From an uncultured Prolixibacteraceae bacterium (GTDB lineage: Bacteria; Bacteroidota; Bacteroidia; Bacteroidales; Prolixibacteraceae), in NCBI GenBank assembly GCA_937915865.1, contig CALGIG010000082.1, positions 24,342 to 88,341 on the forward strand: DNA of 64,000 nt, in the 5' to 3' direction. A program made the position numbers and the translations under genes. The first letter of the stretch is position 1; every line of letters begins with the position of its first letter. The notes beneath the pieces are model-generated. The model did not search any database. It had not been told where the DNA came from and was given only the letters and a program-made list of their open reading frames with translations. Shown here one piece after another: positions 36,179 to 46,500 of the stretch.

Positions 36179-37054
36179 CTATTTCCCCCTTTTCCTGTAT
36201 TCATTGGGCGACATCCCCATTACTTTTCGGAAAACCCTTGAAAAATAAAACTGGTCGTCGAAGCCCATTTCGCGCGAAACATCGGCAATCGTCCAACCCG
36301 AATTGTCGATCAGGCGGCAGGCTCGCTGAATTTTCAACTGAATGAAATAATCGATGGGCGAGTGGCCGGTACGGTTAATGAAAAGCCGTGAAAAGTGAGA
36401 GACAGACATCCCGGTTTCTGTAGCAATTTTCTCAAGCTTTAGCTTTTTAGTCAGATTTTCGAGCATGAAGTTGATGCTTTGTGTAACCGGATCTTTTTCA
36501 CCCGATTCTTTAATTAGCCTGAACTGGCTCAAATGTGTAAACGAAGCCAGTAAATGGGGCAGGCATTGGTTCACATATTCAAGCGTTTCGACAGCAAAAC
36601 CACGGTCGAGGTTGCGAAAAATTTCCGAAAAAAGTTCGATCCTGTCGTTAGTTCGCGATGTTTTGTTCCGTTCGATAGTCATTGCTTGTCCTGCAAATCG
36701 AAGATAAGCTTGCGACTTGCTTCCAGCAAAGTGAATCCAGTATATTGACCATGGATTTTGTTCGTCTGATCGGTAAGCATGTGCCATACCGGCAGGAATA
36801 ATAAAAAATTGGTCGGAGCATATTATTTGCACAGTTTCTTTTGTTCGTATTTCTCCTTGTCCTTCCATGCAATAAATCAGGATAAATTGGGAACTTCCGC
36901 TTGACCTTTCTCTAAAATGGTGCCGGGCCTGAGGGTAATAACCAATGTCGGTAATGTACAAGTCGGCAATCAAAGGATTAGTATTTACTAAGGCCGATAT
37001 CCTTTCGGGAATTACAAAACTGATTTGTCCCGGGAAGCCGTCTTTCTTCTTCAT
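36179..37054 (-). CDS. AraC-family transcriptional regulator
   Basis: 291 residues. Residues ~25-165 are a cupin sensor (FILIYCMEGQGEIRTKETVQIICSDQFFIIPAGMAHAYRSDE), and ~190-290 the two HTH motifs (LEKIATETGMSVSHFSRLFINRTGHSPIDYFIQLKIQRACRLI, SREMGFDDQFYFSRVFRKVMGMSPNEYRKRG). It is divergent from the sugar transporter-GH97-GH2-DUF5107 operon with 192 bp between starts, so it is the obvious candidate activator, probably responding to a sugar. Confidence 0.93.
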   Translation of the reverse strand: MKKKDGFPGQISFVIPERISALVNTNPLIADLYITDIGYYPQARHHFRERSSGSSQFILIYCMEGQGEIRTKETVQIICSDQFFIIPAGMAHAYRSDEQNPWSIYWIHFAGSKSQAYLRFAGQAMTIERNKTSRTNDRIELFSEIFRNLDRGFAVETLEYVNQCLPHLLASFTHLSQFRLIKESGEKDPVTQSINFMLENLTKKLKLEKIATETGMSVSHFSRLFINRTGHSPIDYFIQLKIQRACRLIDNSGWTIADVSREMGFDDQFYFSRVFRKVMGMSPNEYRKRGK

Positions 37055-37218
37055 ACTTAAAGTGTAATGATTAATGTTATTGCCTGAAAATTTCTTCCAA
37101 AAATAATTTCAATTAATTATTTATAAGGTTTTTAGTTCAAATTATTTTGATTGCTTTAAATGATAAGATAATCCATTATTTCATAAAATCTTTCATTCTT
37201 TATGCCTGAATTTAGCCT

Positions 37219-37226
37219 TACATTTG
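37219..37226 (+). promoter_or_regulatory. -7 element for the transporter operon
   Basis: TACATTTG matches TAnnTTTG, 20 bases before the GTG at 37247. No clear -33 TTG is seen, which would fit activator dependence. Confidence 0.45.
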
Positions 37227-37246
37227 AATAAACTAAATTCTAACTT

Positions 37247-38638
37247 GTGAGCAATTCAAACTTCAATCAACGCTTTATTTTGGGAATCACACTGGTTTCG
37301 GCCATGGGCGGACTGCTTTTTGGGTACGACTGGGTGGTAATTGGTGGAGCCAAACCTTTTTACGAACGATTTTTTGATATTACACAATCGCCATACTTAC
37401 AAGGCTGGGCAATGAGCAGTGCTTTGATCGGTTGTCTTGTGGGTGCATTAATGTCTGGTTATCTCACCGACAGGCTGGGCCGTAAAATGCCTTTGATTAC
37501 TGCGGCAGGTCTCTTTACCATTGCTGCGATTGGTACAGGCGCAGTCAACCAGTTTACGCCATTCATAATTTTTCGCCTGATTGGTGGTTTGGGAATTGGG
37601 CTGGCATCGGCCATTTCGCCTATGTATATTGCCGAAATTTCGCCTGCTGTCATGCGTGGACGACTGGTTTCGGTAAATCAGCTGACCATTGTTTTAGGAA
37701 TTTTGGCTGCCCAAATTACCAATTACCTTATTGCAGAAGCAGTTCCGGCGGGGGCAACCGACGAGTTTATCCTGAACTCGTGGAACGGACAGTTGGGTTG
37801 GCGCTGGATGTTCTGGGCAGGAACCGTTCCTGCTTTGCTGTTTTTCATATTGTCGTTTTTTATTCCTGAAAGTCCGCGATTCCTGGCAAAATCAGGAAAA
37901 TCTGAAATGGCCTTTTCTATCCTGAAACGGATTGGTGGAGAGGCTTATGCCATTCAGGAGCAAAAAGAGATTGGCGAAACCTTGCAGGGTGCCGACTCGA
38001 AAATTGATTGGAAAGCCTTACGATCGAAAAAGGTGAGGCCGGTGCTGATTTTGGGGATTGTGCTGGCCGTTTTTCAGCAATGGTGCGGTATAAACGTAAT
38101 TTTTAATTATGCCGAAGAAATTTTTACTTCCGCAGGTTATTCGGTAAACGATATGCTTTTCAATATTGTAATCACCGGAGCTGTGAATCTTATTTTCACA
38201 TTTGTAGCTATGAAGGTGGTTGACAGTTGGGGACGCCGGAAACTGATGTTGCTTGGCTCGTGCGGGCTGGCAGTAATTTACCTTGCCCTCGGTACAAGTT
38301 ACTTTTTTGCATTAAAAGGCTTGGCCATTTTGGTGTTGGTGATGGTTGCAATTGCAACTTATGCCATGACTTTGGCGCCCATTACCTGGGTCGTTTTATC
38401 CGAAATATTCCCGAACAGCATACGCGGCGCGGCTATGGCTATTGCCACCACTGCACTTTGGGTGGCCTGTTTTGTGCTGACTTATACTTTCCCGATTCTG
38501 AATAAATTATTGAATGCCAGTGGAACTTTCTGGCTGTACGCGTTTATCTGCCTGTCGGGCTTTTTGTTTGTTCTGAAAAAACTACCGGAGACTAAAGGCA
38601 AAAGCCTGGAAGAAATAGAAACTAAACTAACACACTAA
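37247..38638 (+). CDS. Sugar porter (MFS) transporter
   Basis: 463 residues from GTG. No ATG is available until far inside. Twelve membrane segments with the sugar-porter signatures: DRLGRKMPLI, RLIGGLGIGLASAISPMYIAEISPAVMRGRLVSVNQL, PESPRFLAKSGK, VFQQWCGINVIFNYAEEIF and PETKGKSLEEIE. It would bring a monosaccharide or disaccharide across the inner membrane by proton symport. It opens the operon, 18 bp before the GH97 gene. Confidence 0.93.
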   Translation: MSNSNFNQRFILGITLVSAMGGLLFGYDWVVIGGAKPFYERFFDITQSPYLQGWAMSSALIGCLVGALMSGYLTDRLGRKMPLITAAGLFTIAAIGTGAVNQFTPFIIFRLIGGLGIGLASAISPMYIAEISPAVMRGRLVSVNQLTIVLGILAAQITNYLIAEAVPAGATDEFILNSWNGQLGWRWMFWAGTVPALLFFILSFFIPESPRFLAKSGKSEMAFSILKRIGGEAYAIQEQKEIGETLQGADSKIDWKALRSKKVRPVLILGIVLAVFQQWCGINVIFNYAEEIFTSAGYSVNDMLFNIVITGAVNLIFTFVAMKVVDSWGRRKLMLLGSCGLAVIYLALGTSYFFALKGLAILVLVMVAIATYAMTLAPITWVVLSEIFPNSIRGAAMAIATTALWVACFVLTYTFPILNKLLNASGTFWLYAFICLSGFLFVLKKLPETKGKSLEEIETKLTH

Positions 38639-38656
38639 TAAACTAACACCTAACTC

Positions 38657-40612
38657 ATGCGTAAACTTTGGATTTTTATTTTGCTTGTTTTATTTGCAGA
38701 AAGCTCTCGCGCTCAGAAATACCAGTTGTTTTCGCCCGATCAAAAACTATCGGCTGAAGTAGAAATTACTCCCGCTATTCAGGTTAAATTATTGAAAAAC
38801 AATGTTGAATTGCTGAGAATGTCGGGCTTGTCGCTGCAAGTCGAGGGTAATGTTCCTGATTTTACGAGACTTCAGGTTAAAAAAGTAACCCGAAAATCGG
38901 TGAGCGAGCAAGTTAAACCTGTTATTCGGGAGCGAGCCAATCAATATACCAACCAATATAACGAGATGCAGGTGGCATTCAAATCGGGAGTTGCCATTGA
39001 TTTTAGGTTATTCGATGAAGGTTTGGCTTACCGGTTCTCAACTTCGTTAAAAGACAGCATGACTATCCAGAAGGAAAACCTGAGCATTCATCTGGCCGAT
39101 GGCGATTCCATTCGATACCAACCTTCGCGTTCGTTTAATTCATCTTATGAAACTCCTTATGAATTCAGACCTGTTAGCGGAATTGGAAACGGAGAACTCA
39201 GCCATTTGCCGGCTTTGATTCAGAAAAAAGATGGTCCTTTTGTCATGATTACAGAGGCCGACTTATACAATTATCCAGGTTTGTGGCTAACCGGAACCGG
39301 TGGAACAGAATTGAAAGCTGCTAACCCATTTCTCCCCAAAAAATACAGGTATACCGGAAGCATTTATGATCATGGACAAATTGCTGAGACAAACAATTTT
39401 ATAGCCCGTGTTGGAGGCAATAGAACTTTCCCCTGGCGAATTTTTGCTGTAGCTGAGAAGGAGGAAGGGTTAATTACGAATAATATGGTTTATTTGCTGG
39501 CATCGCCAACAGCCAATCAGGATTTTTCGTGGGTAAAACCGGGTGTGGTGATGTTCGATTGGTGGGGTAAAAACAATATTTATGGCGTCGATTTCAATGC
39601 CGGAATCAACACAGAAACTGCTAAATATTACATCGACTTTTGTGCTTCACACGGATTTCGCTACTTTCTTTTCGACGATGGCTGGTGCCCTAAAGATGAT
39701 TTGTTGCACGAGATTTCCGGATTAAATATGGCCGAAGTTACTGCTTATGCCCGATCAAAAGGTGTTGATATAATGCTTTGGGTGATCTGGCATTCTCTTC
39801 ATAAACAGTGGAATCAGGCATTTGATCAATTTGAGAAATGGGGAATAAAAGGTATTAAAATGGATTTTATGAACCGTGATGACCAACGCATGGTTGAATT
39901 CTATGAAGCTGTGGCTGGTAAAGCAGCCGAAAAGAAGATGGTTGTTGATTTTCACGGTGCCTACAAACCTTGTGGTTTAAGCCGCAAATACCCCAATGTG
40001 CTTACTCGCGAAGCCTTGATTGAGTTTGAATATTGCGGAGGTACAAATTGGGATAATCCGGTTCATCACAACCTGTTGCCTTATATTCGCATGTTTACAG
40101 GCGCTATGGATTATATTCCGGCTACTATGCGCAACTCAACAAAAAGTAATTTTCGCGCTGTTGGCGATTATCCAATGGGGCAGGGAACACGGGCTCATGC
40201 AATGGCTTTATATGTAATTTTGAGCAGCCCCATGGAAATGTTACCCGACTCACCATCAGATTATTATCGTGAAAATGAATGTACACAATTCCTGACCAAA
40301 ATCCCGGTTGAATGGGATGAGACGTGCCTGCTCGATGGAAAGATAGGGCAATACACCGTCTTAGCACGTCGTGAGGGTAACAACTGGTTTATTGGGGCCA
40401 TAACCAACTGGACCCCAAGAATAATTAATTTATCGACTCATTTTTTGATGCCAGGTAAATATCATATCGAGATAATTGAAGATGGATTGAATGCCAACTC
40501 CCGGGCTGAAGACTACAAGCGTGTGGAACATGATTTTACTTCTGGTGAAACTCTTATTCTAAAACTCGCCTCGGGTGGAGGTTGGGTCGCCCGCATTACT
40601 CCCGTTAAATAA
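38657..40612 (+). CDS. GH97 alpha-glycosidase, retaining-type residue set
   Basis: 651 residues with a signal peptide (MRKLWIFILLVLFAESSRAQ). N-terminal beta-sandwich, then the barrel with YFLFDDGWCPKDDL, HGAYKPCGLSRKYPNVLTREALIEFEY and a C-terminal beta-domain. Asp403 in IKMDFMNRDDQ occupies the nucleophile position of retaining GH97 alpha-galactosidases, and the Glu of HDEYRP is Gly here. This predicts alpha-galactosidase-like activity, unlike the GH97 at 32299-34191. Transporter upstream, GH2 downstream (17 bp from its stop to the GH2 ATG). Confidence 0.92.
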   Translation: MRKLWIFILLVLFAESSRAQKYQLFSPDQKLSAEVEITPAIQVKLLKNNVELLRMSGLSLQVEGNVPDFTRLQVKKVTRKSVSEQVKPVIRERANQYTNQYNEMQVAFKSGVAIDFRLFDEGLAYRFSTSLKDSMTIQKENLSIHLADGDSIRYQPSRSFNSSYETPYEFRPVSGIGNGELSHLPALIQKKDGPFVMITEADLYNYPGLWLTGTGGTELKAANPFLPKKYRYTGSIYDHGQIAETNNFIARVGGNRTFPWRIFAVAEKEEGLITNNMVYLLASPTANQDFSWVKPGVVMFDWWGKNNIYGVDFNAGINTETAKYYIDFCASHGFRYFLFDDGWCPKDDLLHEISGLNMAEVTAYARSKGVDIMLWVIWHSLHKQWNQAFDQFEKWGIKGIKMDFMNRDDQRMVEFYEAVAGKAAEKKMVVDFHGAYKPCGLSRKYPNVLTREALIEFEYCGGTNWDNPVHHNLLPYIRMFTGAMDYIPATMRNSTKSNFRAVGDYPMGQGTRAHAMALYVILSSPMEMLPDSPSDYYRENECTQFLTKIPVEWDETCLLDGKIGQYTVLARREGNNWFIGAITNWTPRIINLSTHFLMPGKYHIEIIEDGLNANSRAEDYKRVEHDFTSGETLILKLASGGGWVARITPVK

Positions 40613-40628
40613 CCTCAAAACTTTAGCT

Positions 40629-43451
40629 ATGAATTATAAAAATATTTGTATTGCGCTTTTGACGATATTATTTGCCTGTCAAAAACCTGTCGTTCAGCAG
40701 AAAATTGATCTTGCCGGAGAATGGAAATTCGCCGTCGATTCGCTCGATGAAGGTATTTCAGGAAAGTGGTTTGATAAGGAACTGACCGACAAAGTTATGC
40801 TTCCGGGATCGATGACTACCAACGGGAAAGGGAATGATATTACCCTGAAAACCCCGTGGACTGGACAAATTGTGGATAGTTCATATTTCAAAAAGCCAGA
40901 ATATGCCAAATTTCGCCAGCCCGGAAATATCAAAATTCCATTCTGGCTTCAACCTGTTAAATATTATAAAGGCGCTGCCTGGTACCAAAGAGAAGTAGTT
41001 GTTCCTGAAAACTGGAATGGCGGGTTTATTGGTTTATTCCTCGAACGTTGTCATTGGGAGAGCCGCCTTTGGGTTGACGATAAGGAAATAGGTATGCAAA
41101 ATTCACTCGGTACGCCGCACAAGTATGACCTGACGAGGTTTTTAACTCCCGGAAAACACAGGCTGAGCCTTTGCATCGATAATCGTGTGAAAGACATCGA
41201 TCCTGGAATCAATTCACACAGTATTTCCGATCACACCCAAAGCAACTGGAATGGGGTAGTAGGGCAAATGTTTCTCGAAGCACGTCCGTTGGTATATATT
41301 CGAAATGTGCAGGTTTATCCTGATATTCAGGGGGAAAAGATAACAGTAAAAATTAAAGTTGAGAATCCGACTGGAAAGCCAGGCTTAGTGACGATCAATC
41401 TGAAGGTAAAGGATTCAGAAAAAAGTAATGAGGGAAAATTTGAGTTGATAGACGGCGAAAATTTATTGACACTTTCGCTCGAAATGGGCTCGGATATCAA
41501 ACTTTGGAACGAGTTTCATCCCAATTTGTATTCGCTCGAAGTTAACTTAAAGGACAATAATTCAGGACAATCGGATATTGCCACTACCACCTTCGGGATG
41601 CGCGAATTTAAAATTTCAGGAAAACACATCCTGATTAATGGTCAGCCAACCTTTTTGCGTGGGACGCTGGAATGCGCCATCTTCCCGAAAACAGGTTACC
41701 CGGCAACCGATATAACCGAATGGTTGCGCATTTTTAAAGTAGCTCGTACACACGGCCTAAATCATTTTCGTTTCCATTCGTGGTGCCCGCCTAAAGCGGC
41801 TTTTGATGCTGCCGACCAGCTCGGGTTTTACCTGCATGTGGAATGTTCGTCGTGGGCCAACCAGTCTACCACCCTTGGCGACGGCAAGCCGTTCGATAAA
41901 TATTTGTACGAAGAGAGCCAGCGCATGATCGATGAATATGGTAACCACCCCTCATTTTGTATGATGGCTTATGGGAACGAGCCAGCCGGGAAAAATCAGG
42001 GTGCTTTTTTAACCAATTTCATCAACTTCTGGAAAAGCAAAGATAACCGTCGCATTTATACTTCAGGAGCTGGTTGGCCAAATCTTCCGGTGAATGATTA
42101 CCTGAGTGATTCAAATCCGCGAATTCAGCATTGGGGAGCAGGATTGAACAGCATTATCAATGCGAAAGCCCCGTCAACCGATTATGATTGGTCTGATTAT
42201 ACCGGTAGATTTTCACAACCAATGGTTAGCCACGAGATAGGTCAGTGGTGCGTTTATCCAAATTTCAAAGAAATTCCAAAATACGATGGAGTACTCAAAG
42301 TACGAAATTTCGAACTGTTTCAGGAAACATTGAAGGATCATGGAATGGTTCAACTTGCTGACAGCTTTTTACTTGCATCAGGCAAATTGCAGGCATTGTG
42401 CTACAAAGCTGATATCGAAGCCGCTTTGCGCACCAAAGATTTTGGTGGTTTCCAATTGCTCGACCTTCACGATTTTCCAGGTCAGGGATCAGCTCTTGTT
42501 GGTGTGCTCGATCCGTTCTGGGGCGAAAAAGGATACATCAGTCCATCCGAATACAACCGCTTTTGTAGCTCGACAGTTCCGCTTGCCCGTACGAAGAAGC
42601 TCATTTATACCAATAATGAAACCTTTGAAGCGGCCATCGAAGTGGCACATTATGGCGACCAACCAATTTCAGGCTGCGTTCCTGAATGGAAAATAACTGA
42701 TAAAACCGGAAAACTGATTCAATCGGGAAAACTACCGCAAACCAACATTCCGCTCGGAAATGGATTTAAACTTGGGAAGGTCTCTTTCCCACTGGTGTCT
42801 ATTACAAAAGCTGAAAAACTGGAGCTGGAAGTTTCTGTAAACGGAAAGAGCAACAGCTGGGATTTTTGGGTGTACCCAGCGAAAAGAGAAAACATTTCTG
42901 GAGAAGAAAAGATTCGGATAGTTCAGAAGCTGGATGCTACGACACAAAAATTTCTTCAGGATGGAGGGACCGTTTTGCTCAACCTGAAAAAAGGAACACT
43001 TTCAAAAGAAATGGGCGGCGATATCTCTATTGGCTTTTCAAGCATTTTCTGGAATACAGCATGGACAAAAGGACAAGCGCCGCATACGCTTGGCATTCTT
43101 TGCAATCCAGATCATCCGGCGCTGGATGAATTCCCGACTGAATATCACAGCAATTACCAATGGTGGGATGCAATGAACCATTCTGAGGCCATTAACCTGA
43201 CGTCTTTCCCGACTGATTTAAAACCTATTGTTCGTGTGATTGATGACTGGTTTACTAACCGTCCAATAGCTTTAATCATTGAAGGTAAAGTTGGAAAAGG
43301 AAAAATACTGATTTCGGGAATTGACCTTACGACCGATTTGGAAAAACGTCCTGAAGCGCAGCAATTGCTTTTTAGCCTGAAAAAATACATGGTTGGAGAA
43401 AAATTTAATCCGAAGGTGGAATTGAAGGCGGAACAGATCAAGAAACTTTAG
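40629..43451 (+). CDS. GH2-family glycosidase lipoprotein
   Basis: 940 residues from the ATG at 40629. The frame open to 40575 overlaps the GH97 gene. Lipoprotein signal MNYKNICIALLTILFAC. Domains: jelly-roll sugar-binding (~70-215, GLFLERCHWESRLWVDDKEI), Ig-like (~225-320), TIM barrel (~330-650). Acid/base E451 in MMAYGNEPAG, nucleophile E536 in VSHEIGQW. A large C-terminal part ends in a ThuA-like segment (KILISGIDLTTDLEKRPEAQQLL). GH2 covers beta-galactosidases, mannosidases and glucuronidases. The substrate is not fixed. Confidence 0.9.
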   Translation: MNYKNICIALLTILFACQKPVVQQKIDLAGEWKFAVDSLDEGISGKWFDKELTDKVMLPGSMTTNGKGNDITLKTPWTGQIVDSSYFKKPEYAKFRQPGNIKIPFWLQPVKYYKGAAWYQREVVVPENWNGGFIGLFLERCHWESRLWVDDKEIGMQNSLGTPHKYDLTRFLTPGKHRLSLCIDNRVKDIDPGINSHSISDHTQSNWNGVVGQMFLEARPLVYIRNVQVYPDIQGEKITVKIKVENPTGKPGLVTINLKVKDSEKSNEGKFELIDGENLLTLSLEMGSDIKLWNEFHPNLYSLEVNLKDNNSGQSDIATTTFGMREFKISGKHILINGQPTFLRGTLECAIFPKTGYPATDITEWLRIFKVARTHGLNHFRFHSWCPPKAAFDAADQLGFYLHVECSSWANQSTTLGDGKPFDKYLYEESQRMIDEYGNHPSFCMMAYGNEPAGKNQGAFLTNFINFWKSKDNRRIYTSGAGWPNLPVNDYLSDSNPRIQHWGAGLNSIINAKAPSTDYDWSDYTGRFSQPMVSHEIGQWCVYPNFKEIPKYDGVLKVRNFELFQETLKDHGMVQLADSFLLASGKLQALCYKADIEAALRTKDFGGFQLLDLHDFPGQGSALVGVLDPFWGEKGYISPSEYNRFCSSTVPLARTKKLIYTNNETFEAAIEVAHYGDQPISGCVPEWKITDKTGKLIQSGKLPQTNIPLGNGFKLGKVSFPLVSITKAEKLELEVSVNGKSNSWDFWVYPAKRENISGEEKIRIVQKLDATTQKFLQDGGTVLLNLKKGTLSKEMGGDISIGFSSIFWNTAWTKGQAPHTLGILCNPDHPALDEFPTEYHSNYQWWDAMNHSEAINLTSFPTDLKPIVRVIDDWFTNRPIALIIEGKVGKGKILISGIDLTTDLEKRPEAQQLLFSLKKYMVGEKFNPKVELKAEQIKKL

Positions 43452-43463
43452 CCCCATCTCCAA

Positions 43464-43484
43464 CCCTTCCCCGAGAGGGAAGGG
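43464..43484. repeat. GC-rich palindromic repeat, copy 1 (intergenic)
   Basis: Perfect 8-base arms CCCTTCCC / GGGAAGGG with a 5-base loop, preceded by CATCTCCAAC. It is the reverse orientation of copies 2-4. It lies 12 bp after the GH2 stop. Confidence 0.7.
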
Positions 43485-43550
43485 AGCCGGGCGGTGAGTG
43501 TTCATAAGGTAATAGATATAGAGAAAAAATTACAAATTCCTTTTTCTTAT

Positions 43551-43576
43551 CCCCTCCTTAGGAGGGGTTGGGGAGA
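43551..43576. repeat. GC-rich palindromic repeat, copy 2 (intergenic)
   Basis: Arms CCCCTCC / GGAGGGG (43551-43557, 43561-43567) followed by TTGGGGAGA. It lies 17 bp before the DUF5107 start. Confidence 0.75.
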
Positions 43577-43592
43577 TTTTTAAATAAAAACG

Positions 43593-46500
43593 ATGAGCAA
43601 ATTAGGTAGTAACGCTCAAATCACCCCTCCGAAGGAGGGGAAGGGGGAGGCTCGGGCATGGTGCGAAAAAATTGTGATTCCGACTTATGGAATCGGTAAG
43701 CCCGAAAAGAACCCGATGTTTTTGGAAAAACGTGTTTATCAGGGGAGTAGTGGTGTAGTTTATCCACATCCAGTGATTGAAAAAATTCTGGATGAGAAAG
43801 TGGACAAAGAATGGAACGCTGTTTTTCTCGAAAATCAATATTTGAAAATTATGATTTTGCCTGAATTGGGCGGACGGGTGCAAATGGCCTACGACAAAAC
43901 CAAGGAGCGTCATTTTATCTATTACAATCAGGTGATTAAACCTGCATTGGTCGGGCTGACCGGTCCTTGGATTTCAGGAGGCTTGGAGTTTAACTGGCCG
44001 CAGCATCACCGTCCATCAACCTTTGAACCTGTCGATCATTGCATTGAAGAAAACTCCGATGGCAGTGTAACCGTGTGGTGCAGCGAGGTGGAACGCATGT
44101 TCCGAACACGTGGAATGGCTGGTTTTACTTTGTATCCTGATAAAGCTTACCTTGAAATAAAAGTGAAACTGCTAAATCGCACCGATTTTCCGCAGACTTT
44201 TCTGTGGTGGGCCAATCCGGCGGTGAAAGTGAACGACCATTACCAATCGGTATTTCCACCCGATGTGAATGCAGTTTTCGATCATGGTAAGCGCGACGTT
44301 TCAGAATTCCCGATTGCCAAAGGAACATATTACAAAGTGGATTATTCGCCCGGAACCGACATTTCTCGCTACAAAAATATCCCGGTACCTACGTCGTATA
44401 TGGCCGTCAATTCGAAATACAACTTTGTGGGTGGTTACGAAAACGACAGCAAAGGTGGATTGCTGCATGTGGCCAATCACCATGTTTCGCCCGGCAAAAA
44501 ACAATGGACTTGGGGACACAGCGATTTTGGCCGCGCCTGGGATCGCAACCTGACTGACGAAGATGGTCCGTATATCGAGTTGATGTGCGGTGTTTATACC
44601 GATAATCAGCCTGACTTTTCGTGGCTCATGCCTGGCGAAGAAAAAACGTTTAGCCAGTATTTTATGCCTTACCGCGATTTGGGCGTGGTAAAAAATGCGA
44701 CCAAAGAGGCAATGATTAATCTCGAATTTGAAGGCAAAAATGCCATTGTCAAGGCATACACAACCGGGGTTTATCCCAACTCAAAAGTTATCCTGAAACA
44801 CGAAACTGAAGTAATATTTGAAGATACATTCGATTTCCATCCGGCAACGTCCTATGAAAAAATCATTTTAAATGAAAATTTTTCGAGATACGGAGGCCTA
44901 AAGCCCCCTCTCTCTGAGGGGGTTGGGGGAAGCTATTCAATAGCAGTACTCTCATCTGAGGGAAGAGTTCTGGTTGACTGGACTCAGGAACCTGATGAGA
45001 AAAAGCCCATTCCTGAAGCTGCCAAGCCGGCAAAGCTTCCTTCTGAAATTGAAAGTAATGAACAATTATACCTCACCGGACTGCATTTGGAGCAATACCG
45101 CCATGCCACTTACGGTCCGTGCGATTATTATCTCGAAGCGTTGCGACGCGACCCGAACGACAGCCGGTGCAATAACGCGATGGGACTGTGGCTATTGCGC
45201 CGTGGTAGATTTGCTGTAGCCGAAAGTTATTTCCGCAAGGCAATTGCGACCCTCTCACAGTACAATCCAAACCCAATTGATGGCGAGCCATCGTTCAATC
45301 TCGGACTTTCGCTAATCTACCAGGGGCGCGACGATGAAGCGTTTGATACTTTTTATAAATCGGTGTGGAATGCCGCTTTGATGGACAGCGGATATTTCCA
45401 ATTGGCCCGGCTAACCTCTAAAAAGAAAAATTGGGAAGAGGCGCTTGACTTGATCGACCGCTCACTGATTCGGAACTGGCACAATGCCAAAAGCCGTCAC
45501 CTGAAAGTTTGCATCCTGCGGAAGTTAGGAAAAACCACAGAGGCAGAAAAACTGATTAAAGAATCATTGGAACTGGACCGTTTTAATTTTGGTGTTTTGT
45601 TCGAAGAATTTTTGTTAAAACCTAACAGGTTTTCAAAACCTGTTAAGTTGATTGAACTGATGCGCGCCAGCATCCACACCTACATTGAGTTTGCCCTCGA
45701 TTATGCTTTTGCCGGATTTTATGATGAGGCAATCGAATTAATTTCAACTGGTATCAACGAACCGGAAAGTAAACCTGTTTACCCGATGGCATGGTATTAC
45801 AAAGCCTGGTTCGAAGCATTGGCAGGAAAAACTGAAGGTTTTAAGAAATCAATGGAAGAGGCAACAAATGCTTGTCCTGATTTCTGCTTTCCCAACCAGA
45901 TAGAAGCCGTTGTTGTATTGGAGTGGGCCAAACAACAAAACCCGGACGACTCAAAAGCTCCGTATTATTTGGGTAATTTCTGGTACAATGCGCGCCAATA
46001 CGACGAGGCGGTGGCGAATTGGGAATTGTCGGCGAAGTTGGACGGAAGTTTCCCAACCGTTCACCGGAACCTTTCTCTGGCCTACTTTAATAAACATAGT
46101 CAGCCACAAAAAGCGCTGGCTGAGTTGGAAATGGCATTCTGCTTAGACGAAACCGATTCACGAATTCTGATGGAACTCGATCAATTGTATAAACGTTTAG
46201 GTTATTCGCCTGAAAAACGGTTGGAAAACCTGGAGAAATATCCTGATCAGGTTGATTACCGCGATGATTTGTACCTCGAAAGGGCGACTTTGTACAACCA
46301 GCTTGGTCAATATGAAAAAGCCTACGAGCTGATTATGTTGCGCAAATTTCATCCATGGGAAGGCGGCGAAGGCAAGGTAACCGGGCAATATGTTTTCAGT
46401 CTGACAGAAATGGCAAAACAGACTATTCGGGAAAAGAAATTTGAAAAGGCTATTGAATTGCTTGAAAAGGCACAGGTATATCCTGAAAACCTTGGTGAAG

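Noticed and set aside
40575..40628. Upstream extension of the GH2 gene
   Set aside because: It overlaps the GH97 gene, and the lipoprotein signal begins at the ATG at 40629.
43464..43576. CRISPR-like repeats
   Set aside because: The copies are palindromic, irregularly spaced and in mixed orientation, without spacers or cas genes.
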